Shown here: positions 57,401-64,000 of the stretch, in pieces
Layout of the letters: each line of letters starts with the position of its first letter
Numbering within the stretch: position 1 is the stretch's first letter
Assembly: GCA_020436935.1 (NCBI GenBank)
Contig: JAGQWX010000016.1
Location: forward strand, 29,226-93,225
Origin: Saprospiraceae bacterium
Lineage (GTDB): Bacteria > Bacteroidota > Bacteroidia > Chitinophagales > Saprospiraceae
Reading direction: 5' to 3'
DNA: 64,000 bases
The notes under the pieces: model-generated
Told to the model about the DNA's origin: nothing
What the model saw: only the letters and a program-made list of their open reading frames with translations
The model's database searches: none
Program-made: the position numbers and the translations under genes

Positions 57401-57777
57401 ATGACTACTTCGCGGCATTTGGCGTTGTATTCATCAACAGAAATTTTGGTTCCGATGTCTTCTTTGGTAATGCCAAGTTCTTTCTCAACACTCAGTTCTA
57501 TAGGCAATCCATGGGTATCCCATCCTCCTTTGCGTTCAACGCGTTTGCCTTTCATGGTCTGGTAGCGGCAGAAAATGTCTTTGACTGTTCGCCCCATGAC
57601 GTGATGGATGCCAGGCATTCCGTTGGCTGATGGAGGACCTTCAAAAAAAACGAAGGTGTTGTCTTCTGATTTTTCTGATACGCTCTTTCTGAAAACATCT
57701 TTTTCATCCCAGAATTTCAATATTTCACTATCGATTTCCGGAAGATTCAGTTGTTTGAATTCTCTATACTTTGACAT
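54424..57777 (-). CDS. ileS: Isoleucyl-tRNA synthetase
   Basis: A class I synthetase of 1117 residues, the long form. HIGH-type motif GIHHVMGR sits near residue 56, the editing domain carries the Thr-rich WTTTPWTLPSN segment, KMSKR is in GVKMSKRIGN, and the anticodon-binding and C-terminal junction domains are present. It leads a two-gene unit with thrA, pairing isoleucine use with the pathway that supplies its precursor threonine. Confidence 0.97.
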   Translation of the reverse strand: MSKYREFKQLNLPEIDSEILKFWDEKDVFRKSVSEKSEDNTFVFFEGPPSANGMPGIHHVMGRTVKDIFCRYQTMKGKRVERKGGWDTHGLPIELSVEKELGITKEDIGTKISVDEYNAKCREVVMRYKDIWDDITRKMGYWVDLDHPYITYENDYIESVWWLLGQLYQKGLLYKGYTIQPYSPAAGTGLSTHELNQPGCYRDVTDTTVVAQFKALDETLPSFLHGYGAIHILAWTTTPWTLPSNTALTVGPKIEYSLVRTYNQYTGDAIHVILATALISKVFDHKFVLAEDQAAIDAYQVTDKKVPYLVIKSFSGQDLIGIRYEQLLPYSIPYQNAENAFRVIGGNFVTTEDGTGIVHTAPTFGADDARAAKEAVPEVPPMLVLDAAGNPVPLVDLQGKFRADLAEIGGKFVKNEYYADGQAPEKSVDVEIAIKLKEENKAFKVEKYVHNYPHCWRTDKPVLYYPLDSWFVRASAVKERMAELNNTINWKPASTGEGRFGKWLENLQDWNLSRSRYWGIPLPIWRTDDASEEICISSVAQLQEEIEKANAALGLNQEVPKDLHRPYIDYIILVSSKGEQMKRETDLIDVWFDSGSMPYAQWHYPFENKDKIDSGSTFPADFIAEGVDQTRGWFYTLHAIATMVFDSVAYKNVVSNGLVLDKNGVKMSKRIGNVIDPFETIKKHGADATRWYMIGNAPPWDNLKFDMEGVEEVKRKFFGTLYNTYSFFALYANIDGFRFEQAPIPLDERPEIDRWIISLLNSLIKEVDADYADYEPTGAVRKIQVFLDDHLSNWYVRLCRRRFWKGEYSTDKIAAYQTLFECLIKISGMMAPVAPFFADWLFKNLNEVTGTSGAISVHLDDFPKANTDVIDKALEQRMEYAQRISSLVLSLRKKENIRVRQPLHKILLPALSEEFKAQVMKVDDLIKAEVNVKEIELLEDTSGIISKKAKANFKTLGKRLGGAMKAASQIIAALSQEDIASIERTGTYDLVIDGQNYALTLEDFEIISEDIPGWQVANDKEITVALDITITEELESEGIAREIVNRIQNIRKSSDFDVTDKILVSLEPAESVSTAVAKFSDYIKNEVLAQELTLESNDGESIELVEGTAINIKVIKA

Positions 57778-57849
57778 ACGTCCTCTCCTGTTTTTATCGG
57801 GCTATACAGATATCGAATCTTTCAGCCCATAAAATTTTAAAATTGGCCA

Positions 57850-57857
57850 CAAAAATA
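57850..57857 (-). promoter_or_regulatory. Candidate promoter -7 box of ileS-thrA
   Basis: TATTTTTG on the minus strand (TAnnTTTG), with TTG 17 bases further upstream (57875-57877) as -33. The leader is about 65-70 bases. No T-box features are seen. The rest of 57778-58222 holds no recognisable gene. Confidence 0.55.
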
Positions 57858-58149
57858 CAACCGTATAGGGTCTGCAACGTGATTTTCGGAAAAAAAATGA
57901 ATAAAAAACAAGGCCAAGGGTCCGATAATTAATTAGAATTCAAAACAGTGCGCAATCCAATCCATACATCAGATCAATGGCGTGGGCATAAACACAATTT
58001 TGTATGCTTTGTTTGCTCCTGATGAAATAATATTTGATGCTGAATGGCTACCCCTTGACACGCATGGAAAAAAAGCATACCTTTGGACCAGAGCCAACGG
58101 TTAAAGTTGTAGAGGTTAATAGATTCCTTTGATAAATAAATAGGCGTAG

Positions 58150-58187
58150 AAAGAGAAATCGTATTCAATAAACCAATCTCTCTTTTT
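58150..58187 (+). terminator. Possible terminator-like hairpin between ileS and pdxA
   Basis: Arms AAAGAGA (58150-58156) and TCTCTTT (58179-58185) with a long 22-base loop; the T-run follows on the plus strand, A-run on the other. It lies 40-70 bases past the pdxA stop. No plus-strand gene precedes it, so it may just stabilise the 3' end of the pdxA mRNA. Confidence 0.3.
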
Positions 58188-58222
58188 ATGATTAAGGAAC
58201 TAAAAAAGTCCTGAATGACAGA

Positions 58223-59290
58223 TCAGGCATCTTCCAAAATTTCGTCCTCCTCTTCAGCATACGTTGGCTTTTCTTTTTTCTTCAAGCTGTTCTTTCTCAA
58301 ATCAACGTACTCCGTTCTGTGTTTATAGACTTCTATTGCCATGTATATGGCTGATCGGATAGATGTCTCGTCTGCCTCATTTTTTCCTGCCAGATCATAG
58401 GCCGTACCATGATCAGGAGAGGTTCTGATTTTGTCAAGACCTGCAGTAAAGTTGACGCCTGTGCCAAATGTGAGTGCCTTGAAGGGTATCAGTCCCTGGT
58501 CGTGATACATGGCCAGTATGCCGTCAAATTTTGTAAACTGAGAACTGCCAAAAAATCCATCTGCACTGTAAGGACCTGCCACATTCATGCCACTCTTTTT
58601 GGCTTCGATGATGGCCGGACGTATGAATTCCTCTTCTTCCTTGCCGATAGTGCCATTGTCGCCGGCGTGTGGATTTAACCCAAGCACAGCGATGAGGGGT
58701 TTGTCGATGCCAAAATCCCTGATAAGGGAATCGTTGAGCAAGCGAAGTTTTTCCATGATCTGAGACTTGGTGATCTTATGGGCTACCTCGCTGACCGGTA
58801 GATGATTGGTTACGAGACCCACCCTGAGGCGTTCACCCACCATCATCATCAGACTTTTACCTCCGATGGTATGCTCTATATATTCTGTATGTCCCGGATA
58901 TGGAAACTGAGCCATGCTCATGGCTTCCTTGTTGATGGGTGCAGTGACCAGTGCATCTATAAGTCCTGCTTTTAAATCCTGAACCGCCTTGTCTAAAGCC
59001 AGATAAGCGTACTTACCGCCATCTTCTGTAGCTTTTCCCAGCGATATGTTGACATTTTCATCCCAGCAGTTGATCACATTGATCTTATCTCTCGACGCTC
59101 TGTCTGCAGATGAAATATTGAAAAAATTGATTTCACTGTCCTTCACTATGTTTTTATGATAGGACATGACCTTGGAAGATCCATAAATGATGGGAGTAAA
59201 TTTGGTAACAAAATGTTCGTTTGAGAGCACTTTGATGATCACCTCGGGTCCTACTCCGTTGACATCTCCTATAGTAATTCCAATTTTCAA
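58223..59290 (-). CDS. pdxA: 4-hydroxythreonine-4-phosphate dehydrogenase
   Basis: A step of deoxyxylulose-independent-start (DXP) pyridoxal phosphate synthesis. The 355-residue protein has the family N-terminus GITIGDVNGVGPEVI, the phosphate/metal region ALVTAPINKEA and GHTEYIEH, and the late metal-binding MYHDQGLIPFKAL and TSPDHGTAYDLAGK. The start is TTG at 59290. The acidic tail (EEEDEILEDA) extends slightly past the family end. Last gene of an operon with the TonB/TPR and beta-helix genes. Confidence 0.96.
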   Translation of the reverse strand: MKIGITIGDVNGVGPEVIIKVLSNEHFVTKFTPIIYGSSKVMSYHKNIVKDSEINFFNISSADRASRDKINVINCWDENVNISLGKATEDGGKYAYLALDKAVQDLKAGLIDALVTAPINKEAMSMAQFPYPGHTEYIEHTIGGKSLMMMVGERLRVGLVTNHLPVSEVAHKITKSQIMEKLRLLNDSLIRDFGIDKPLIAVLGLNPHAGDNGTIGKEEEEFIRPAIIEAKKSGMNVAGPYSADGFFGSSQFTKFDGILAMYHDQGLIPFKALTFGTGVNFTAGLDKIRTSPDHGTAYDLAGKNEADETSIRSAIYMAIEVYKHRTEYVDLRKNSLKKKEKPTYAEEEDEILEDA

Positions 59291-59323
59291 AACACCTTTA
59301 TTTTAATGGTTATCAATGTGTGA

Positions 59324-60808
59324 TCAGAACTCATAACACCCCGGATCAGGGCTTATGCCATCTCTGTCTTTTCCAGTGAGGTCGCGAACAATTCCGGGTA
59401 CAGGCAAGCCTTTATTCAGTGCCACTGATGAAGTATCCAATCTGTAATCATTGTCAGTGTAGTTGACAAACAATGCATCACCTGATTTTAAATTATAGCA
59501 CGAGATGCAATTGTCAAAAAATTTTGGAAAATTGTCTGAATCCAAAAGTTCGTCTACTTTAACGATACAGTTTTTGAGCACATATACAAAATCACCAGCT
59601 ACTTGGTCTCCCGTGAAGTCATCAAAAAATAACTCGTCCGCACTCCCTCCCGCAATGATACAATTTGTAAGGCTCAATTGCAAGGGATTTACATCTACGA
59701 GCACCTGACAGTTTAAATCTTCGTCCAGATTGAGGCATTTTTTATTATTGACTGCAATGGCTTCGTTCTGATTGATGTAAGAACCAAAGGTAGAGTAGGT
59801 GAACTTGTAATTGCCTCCATAACTGCCCTGGAAACAACTGCCTCCGTTGTTGTAGACCAGGATATTTTCTGCGGTGAGAGCGCCGTGGTATCCAATGATA
59901 CCCGAATATGAAGTATTTCTTACAATAGAATTTTTAATGGTCAGTTCAGCAGCGGAGTCAATAAATAGTCCGACCAGGCTGTTTTTGATGACGGCATTGT
60001 TGATCACGCTGCCTTTGCTCCCTGAATAAATCCTGATACCTCCCCACTGACCGTCCAATTCTTCATAGGCTGGTTCGAGTCGATCTCCCTGGATGATGAC
60101 AGGCTCATCGTATGTACCATCTATCTGCAGTTTTCCATTCTCCAGCACTATGATTTGTCCGTCGTTGTAGTATTGCCGGTCTTCCGTGACACCCAATGCA
60201 CCGTGGACATGGATTTGCGCCCCCTTCGGAATGACCAGCGTGCATTCATCAATGAGCAAGATTCCATATATGACATAAGGTTTAGGGTCGCTGAAGACCA
60301 GGGCCTGATTATCACAGGTCAGCAAACCAAAGGTATTCGCCATAGAAATATAATTGGCGTTTTGCCCCCAGGCAGTGCAGATTATGCGCTTTTCTTTTCC
60401 TCCCTGTGTGATGATGAGGTCTTCTTCGATAACAAATGGAGAAACCGATAATGGCTGATCCGGATCGACGGTCACTTCGGCAAATACGTAGATGCTGTCC
60501 CTGGGCAGGATCTCAATGTCCTTCAAGTTGTTTCCTGAGTAGCCGTCTACATTGATTCTGAAAAAGGACTCATCTCCTTTGTCCAATCTGACATCGACTT
60601 TTATAGATTCGTTTTCCTGGTTGTAAAGTTTGATGAGTTTGGTTGCAGAGCCAATGGTTGTGAATACTGTATCAAAATAAATAGTATCTGATGATGCATA
60701 AAGTCGGGCCTCACCTTCAAAGTAGGTCTCATCCTTCCTGCAACCGGAAAATATAAAGTAGCACAAAACCGGAATGATCCAGAGGAAAGCTTGCTTCTGT
60801 TTGTGCAT
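59324..60808 (-). CDS. Right-handed beta-helix lipoprotein
   Basis: A 494-residue product with lipoprotein signal peptide (lipobox IFSGC near residue 22). The N-terminal ~150 residues are Ig-like beta strands. From about 190 on there is a parallel beta-helix with repeating short coils (LQIDGTYDEPVIIQGD, GIRIYSGSKGSVINNAVIKNS, LTIKNSIVRNTSYSGI, LTAENILVYNNGG). It ends in a choice-of-anchor-like GISPDPGCYEF. Such proteins bind or act on polysaccharide, but no catalytic residues stand out. It follows the TonB/TPR gene by 29 bases. Confidence 0.88.
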   Translation of the reverse strand: MHKQKQAFLWIIPVLCYFIFSGCRKDETYFEGEARLYASSDTIYFDTVFTTIGSATKLIKLYNQENESIKVDVRLDKGDESFFRINVDGYSGNNLKDIEILPRDSIYVFAEVTVDPDQPLSVSPFVIEEDLIITQGGKEKRIICTAWGQNANYISMANTFGLLTCDNQALVFSDPKPYVIYGILLIDECTLVIPKGAQIHVHGALGVTEDRQYYNDGQIIVLENGKLQIDGTYDEPVIIQGDRLEPAYEELDGQWGGIRIYSGSKGSVINNAVIKNSLVGLFIDSAAELTIKNSIVRNTSYSGIIGYHGALTAENILVYNNGGSCFQGSYGGNYKFTYSTFGSYINQNEAIAVNNKKCLNLDEDLNCQVLVDVNPLQLSLTNCIIAGGSADELFFDDFTGDQVAGDFVYVLKNCIVKVDELLDSDNFPKFFDNCISCYNLKSGDALFVNYTDNDYRLDTSSVALNKGLPVPGIVRDLTGKDRDGISPDPGCYEF

Positions 60809-60837
60809 CTAAATTTTTTTTGAAGGGCAAAGGTAGT

Positions 60838-61896
60838 TTATGAACCCTTAATTTTGAAGTATATGAAGCCACATTGTTTTGGGTATTCATTGCGCTCAAA
60901 CCAAAACTCCGTAGCTTTTCTCACTGCAAGAGACACAAGGCTCTTCGTATCAAGGGTAGAACGAGCGGCATCGTATTCTGCGTATTCGACGCGGCCATTT
61001 TCATTGACACAAATTTCTACTGCAACTACGCCATCCTCTTCTGAAAGAATAAGAATGCTTGGTCGCTCCAGCACCCGCCTCAATCCAAGGCCTTGTCCAA
61101 CTATGGCCAGGGTTAGATCTTCGTCAATGACTATTTCATTGGGCGTATTGTTGTCTTCGGGAATGAGCAAATTACTATTGGAATTTGATTCTTGTCCATT
61201 GGCAGCTTCGTTGAGACTTGGGTCAGGCAGCGGATTATCTCCCGTATTTTCTGTCAGGTCAGTTTCACTGCTAGGTCCGGAGACTTGTGAAGAGTCATTG
61301 ATGGTATTTTCCTCTACTGTGGTCACATCTGTAGCCGGGGGTTCATTCCTGGGTGGATCTTGTTTCACCACTTCAGGAACATTTGGACAAAACTTCCTGG
61401 AATTGATGGCTGCCGTTGTAGAGCCGTTTCTTGCAGCTTCGTTCCAGTCCAAACATGCCTTATTGAGCAAACCTTGTTTTTGATATATTTCTGCTCTTTC
61501 GAGAAATAACTTTTCGTCTGTAAGACCCATGGCTATCGCAGCTGACAAAGATGGCAATGCTGCATCAAAATTGCCAAGGGCATATTCACTTCTTCCCAAA
61601 ATGCTGGCAGCATCCGGGGTAATTCCCAGCAATTCTATAGATTGCATCGCATCTAGTTTTGCGCCCTTATAAGCAGCCAGTTTGTACTTAGTTTCACCTC
61701 TGAGGATGAGTGCATTTTTATAGGTAGGGCTTTGTTTGATGATGTCGTTGAGTTCTTTTACCGCATCATCATAGCGCTGAGTATTCAAAAGGTACTCCGC
61801 TTTGACGTATTTAAATCCAATTTCTTCTTCTATGGCCTGTGCCCACACCGTTGCGGTCAACAGAAGAAATGCGATAAATGATGTAAGTTTTCTCAT
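60838..61896 (-). CDS. TPR protein with TonB-like C-terminal domain
   Basis: A 352-residue product with an N-terminal signal peptide (ending VWAQ). It contains three or four TPR-like helix pairs (about 28-165: AEYLLNTQRYDDAVKELND, SEYALGNFDAALPSLSAAI, KACLDWNEAARNGS), then a Pro/Asn/Glu-rich linker (about 175-255) and a TonB C-terminal domain (VAVEICVNENGRVEYAEYDAAR). Cleavable signal plus TPR plus TonB_C suggests a periplasmic adaptor rather than a classical energy transducer. First gene of the operon reading into the beta-helix lipoprotein and pdxA. Confidence 0.88.
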   Translation of the reverse strand: MRKLTSFIAFLLLTATVWAQAIEEEIGFKYVKAEYLLNTQRYDDAVKELNDIIKQSPTYKNALILRGETKYKLAAYKGAKLDAMQSIELLGITPDAASILGRSEYALGNFDAALPSLSAAIAMGLTDEKLFLERAEIYQKQGLLNKACLDWNEAARNGSTTAAINSRKFCPNVPEVVKQDPPRNEPPATDVTTVEENTINDSSQVSGPSSETDLTENTGDNPLPDPSLNEAANGQESNSNSNLLIPEDNNTPNEIVIDEDLTLAIVGQGLGLRRVLERPSILILSEEDGVVAVEICVNENGRVEYAEYDAARSTLDTKSLVSLAVRKATEFWFERNEYPKQCGFIYFKIKGS

Positions 61897-62026
61897 ATAT
61901 TAAGATGGATAAACTGAAGTGTAAAAGCCCGGACCATGAGAAAACAGATTTTGGAATTATTTTATTGCAAAACATTCAATGTTGCAAAAGCTATAGCGCA
62001 ATTGTTGTCGATCAGCTTATGTCCAT

Positions 62027-62051
62027 TGACCTTTACAATCAAATAAGGTCA
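62027..62051. repeat. Inverted repeat upstream of the Sua5 gene
   Basis: Perfect arms TGACCTT (62027-62033) and AAGGTCA (62045-62051), 11 bases apart, in the 355-base gap 61897-62251 between divergent genes. It could be an operator for either. Apart from this and the -7 box, the gap shows no gene. Confidence 0.3.
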
Positions 62052-62236
62052 TCCATTTTACACCTGGTATAGTTTTCAACGAATTTTGCAAAGATACGTT
62101 TGTTAAGAAAGGTATAAAACTATTGTTTGTAATAAGTTTTCTTGCCAGGATTTTCCTTTGGATACAAACAGCGGATCAAGAATTACCAGGTCAGACACAA
62201 AAAATCACATACGGAAAGATAAAATTCCAAATTATT

Positions 62237-62244
62237 TACCTTTG
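62237..62244 (+). promoter_or_regulatory. Candidate -7 box of the Sua5 gene, giving a leaderless mRNA
   Basis: TACCTTTG (TAnnTTTG) ends 7 bases before the ATG at 62252. The predicted transcription start thus falls at or next to the start codon. It also lies inside a longer in-frame reading from TTG 62123, arguing against that start. Confidence 0.55.
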
Positions 62245-62251
62245 CGAATCT

Positions 62252-63205
62252 ATGACCGGACAAGACATTTTATACGCAAAATCATTGCTGGAGCAAGGAA
62301 AACTGGTTGCCATTCCCACTGAAACGGTGTATGGTCTGGCAGGAAACGCCCTGGATGAAAAAGCAGTCCTAAAGATATTTGAGGCAAAAAACCGACCCCA
62401 TTTTGATCCTCTGATCATCCACCTTTCAAGTCTGGACCAATTGTCAAGATACATTGAGGAAGTGCCCGATGTTTTTTTGAAAATTGCGGACGACCATTGT
62501 CCCGGGCCGTTGACTTTTTTGATGAAGAAAAACAACAGCATTTCTGATCTGGTCACTTCCGGATCTGATCTCGTCGCTGTACGTTTCCCTGCCCATCCTT
62601 TGACCATGTCATTGCTCCAATTGCTTGACTTCCCTCTGGCTGCACCCAGCGCCAATCCCTTTGGTTACATCAGCCCTACGACAGCCCGGCATGTTGAAAA
62701 ACAGTTGGGTGAAAAGATAGATTATATTCTGGATGGAGGCCCTTGTGACATAGGGCTTGAAAGCACCATCATCGGCCTGAATGAGGAGCAATCAACCATT
62801 GTTGTATACAGAAAAGGGGGACTAGAAATTGAATCCTTGAACAAATATGGCCTTCCGGTTGAAGTAAAAGAGACCAGTACCTCCCGGCCATCAGCTCCGG
62901 GGATGTTGCTTTCACATTATGCCCCAACTAAAATGTTGTTCCTGGCTGATGATGTGGATGAGGCTCCTTCAACCAACCATCGTACTGCTTATCTTGTGCT
63001 AAAGAACAGAAAAAACCAAATTGATCATTTTGCGCTCTCCTCTGATGGCGATCTGCGTGAAGCCGCAAAAAACCTATTTGCAATGATGCGAGAACTCGAT
63101 GAAGATGATCAGTATGACGTGATTATCGCAGAAAAAATGCCTGAATCGGGCCTTGGCCTGGCCATCAATGACCGCCTGAAAAGAGCTGCGTACAAGGCAG
63201 AATAA
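62252..63205 (+). CDS. Threonylcarbamoyl-AMP synthase, Sua5 type
   Basis: It makes L-threonylcarbamoyladenylate for the universal tRNA t6A37 modification. From the ATG at 62252 the product has 317 residues: a YrdC domain (VAIPTETVYGLAGNA, KNRPHFDPLIIHL, GPLTFLM, VAVRFPAHP, APSANPFGYISPT) and the extra Sua5 domain (RPSAPGMLLSHYAPT through the end). A TTG at 62123 would add 43 residues with no family support. Confidence 0.95.
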   Translation: MTGQDILYAKSLLEQGKLVAIPTETVYGLAGNALDEKAVLKIFEAKNRPHFDPLIIHLSSLDQLSRYIEEVPDVFLKIADDHCPGPLTFLMKKNNSISDLVTSGSDLVAVRFPAHPLTMSLLQLLDFPLAAPSANPFGYISPTTARHVEKQLGEKIDYILDGGPCDIGLESTIIGLNEEQSTIVVYRKGGLEIESLNKYGLPVEVKETSTSRPSAPGMLLSHYAPTKMLFLADDVDEAPSTNHRTAYLVLKNRKNQIDHFALSSDGDLREAAKNLFAMMRELDEDDQYDVIIAEKMPESGLGLAINDRLKRAAYKAE

Positions 63206-63260
63206 TGACGTTTTAGCAAAACAATTACAATACCTTTAATTTTTATCCGTTCAATTTTTG

Positions 63261-63289
63261 AATGACCACAGTTCGCGACATGGGTCATT
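63261..63289 (+). terminator. Hairpin after the Sua5 gene
   Basis: Perfect 7-base arms AATGACC (63261-63267) and GGTCATT (63283-63289) with a 15-base loop; a short T-stretch follows. It lies 55 bases past the stop and 40 bases before the next gene. A weak terminator is likely. Confidence 0.4.
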
Positions 63290-63328
63290 TTGAGCTTTTA
63301 CCCTTTTTTATTACCAAAATTGAATTGT

Positions 63329-63826
63329 ATGAAAAAATTAATGCTCTTCTTACTGCCATGCCTTTTCATGGCTTGCCAGAAAGAATTTAACAGTCTGACC
63401 AACAATGATGAGGTAAGTACATCTGAAATGCCTGTTCCAGGATCAAGTAAAATGGTCTATGATATTGCTGAGCTCAGTACTGAACTACAGCATCTGATCA
63501 AAAATGAAGCGTCTAAAAAAGGTGTTTTTGCGCAGGCCGAACTTTTTCAATTTGAAAAAGGCCAGATGGTAAAAACAATATTTCTACAGGGAGGTGTGAA
63601 AAGGGAGGTATTTTTTAGTACTGGAAGTTCTTTCGATCAACCTTTTATATCACTTTCCAGTACCAGGCAAGAATTTAAAGCAATAAGAATAGAATGTACC
63701 GGCACTACAAGTGATGGCATGACTCCGTGTTATGCCAAAGTGGATAAAGAGTTGGGGCAGTTGTACTGTGAATGTGAGTCCGGATTAAATGCGATGGAGG
63801 TGAGTTTGGTTGGTGCCGGAATGTAA
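63329..63826 (+). CDS. Small lipoprotein of unknown function
   Basis: From the ATG at 63329 the 165-residue product has a short lipoprotein signal (KKLMLFLLPCLFMAC) with the lipobox Cys near residue 15. The mature part has no recognised domain. Four Cys cluster in the last third (IECTG, TPCYAK, LYCECESG), suggesting two disulfides or a metal site. An in-frame start at 63290 would precede the signal with 13 non-basic residues and is unlikely. It lies about 100 bases from a group II intron end. Confidence 0.7.
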   Translation: MKKLMLFLLPCLFMACQKEFNSLTNNDEVSTSEMPVPGSSKMVYDIAELSTELQHLIKNEASKKGVFAQAELFQFEKGQMVKTIFLQGGVKREVFFSTGSSFDQPFISLSSTRQEFKAIRIECTGTTSDGMTPCYAKVDKELGQLYCECESGLNAMEVSLVGAGM

Positions 63827-63924
63827 ACTGAAGCTTGGAAAATGTTGAGAATTTGATTAAATCTGAGCTAGGAATAGCAATCTGGAGTCCAAGTTCAAAA
63901 ACTAATTTCGAACACTTTTTGACA

Positions 63925-64000
63925 ATCGAGTAGGTGACAAAGATAAATGACTTTAGATCAAATTTATCTTTGTCGACCTCTCACACCACCGTATGTACTT
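63925..64000 (-). mobile_element. 3' end of a group II intron (domain VI and part of domain V), truncated by the window edge
   Basis: Read on the minus strand from 64000: ATACGGTGG (3' strand of domain V), linker TGTGA, then domain VI. The domain VI stem pairs GAG-AGGT-(C)-GACAAAGATAAAT with ATTTATCTTTGTC-ACCT-A-CTC over about 20 base pairs, with a 13-base loop at 63949-63961. The single A at 63931 is bulged, as expected of the branch point, seven bases from the end. The intron ends ACTCGAT at 63925, with the AY 3' end usual for group II introns. The rest of the intron, probably with a reverse transcriptase gene, lies to the right. The 3' exon (63924 downward) is intergenic DNA next to the small lipoprotein gene. 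Confidence 0.75.

Noticed and set aside
57974..58168. 64-codon minus-strand frame in the ileS-pdxA gap
   Set aside because: No family look, atypical composition, no promoter box; the region is probably decayed or non-coding.

Overview
The window reads as a chromosome segment of a Bacteroidota bacterium, most like the Saprospiria. Evidence: type IX secretion (T9SS) C-terminal sorting domains of both kinds, a PorP/SprF protein, SprB-type repeats, very large HYR/dockerin-like secreted proteins, DUF4175, DUF2851, DUF4230 and DUF3108 families, a bacterial GGGPS, rpsF-rpsR-rplI without ssb, and many upstream matches to the Bacteroidota -7 box TAnnTTTG with almost no Shine-Dalgarno sequences. Base composition is moderate to AT-rich. 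I see no tRNA, rRNA or CRISPR array.

Region 1 (1-13.6 kb, all minus strand) is a secreted-protein locus. In transcription order it holds a TetR regulator, a LuxR-type response regulator whose phosphoacceptor position is Glu instead of Asp, a ~1290-residue protein with a dockerin-like pair, a cohesin-like domain and a T9SS type A tail, a 1025-residue protein with three cohesin-like domains, SprB repeats and a T9SS type B tail, a PorP/SprF outer-membrane protein, and a second giant dockerin-bearing protein cut by the left edge. Cohesin-like and dockerin-like modules on neighbouring T9SS cargo suggest a non-covalently assembled surface complex. This is the most interesting system in the window.

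Region 2 (13.8-25 kb): release factor 3, a small lipoprotein, an O-antigen ligase/polymerase-like protein, PRPP synthetase, an M14 peptidase, a DM13 lipoprotein, an aldo/keto reductase, an acyltransferase-like membrane protein and the rpsF-rpsR-rplI operon. Region 3 (25-34.4 kb): recA, birA, rsfS, ftsH, a candidate small RNA, gyrB and a compact iscS-iscU-iscA operon. Region 4 (34.4-41 kb): methyltransferase, LVIVD-repeat protein, AlkA-type glycosylase, GGGPS and a three-gene membrane/envelope operon.

Region 5 (41-50.6 kb): DUF4175 coiled-coil protein, RsbW-like ATPase and YbeY, then the elongasome-linked operon mreC-mreD-mrdA-folA-DUF2851, whose mreC mRNA looks leaderless. Region 6 (50.6-62 kb, minus strand): MacB-type permease, ileS-thrA and a TonB/TPR-lipoprotein-pdxA operon. 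Region 7: a Sua5-type threonylcarbamoyl-AMP synthase, a small lipoprotein, and at the right edge the 3' end of a group II intron (domain VI with bulged A), on the minus strand and running out of the window.
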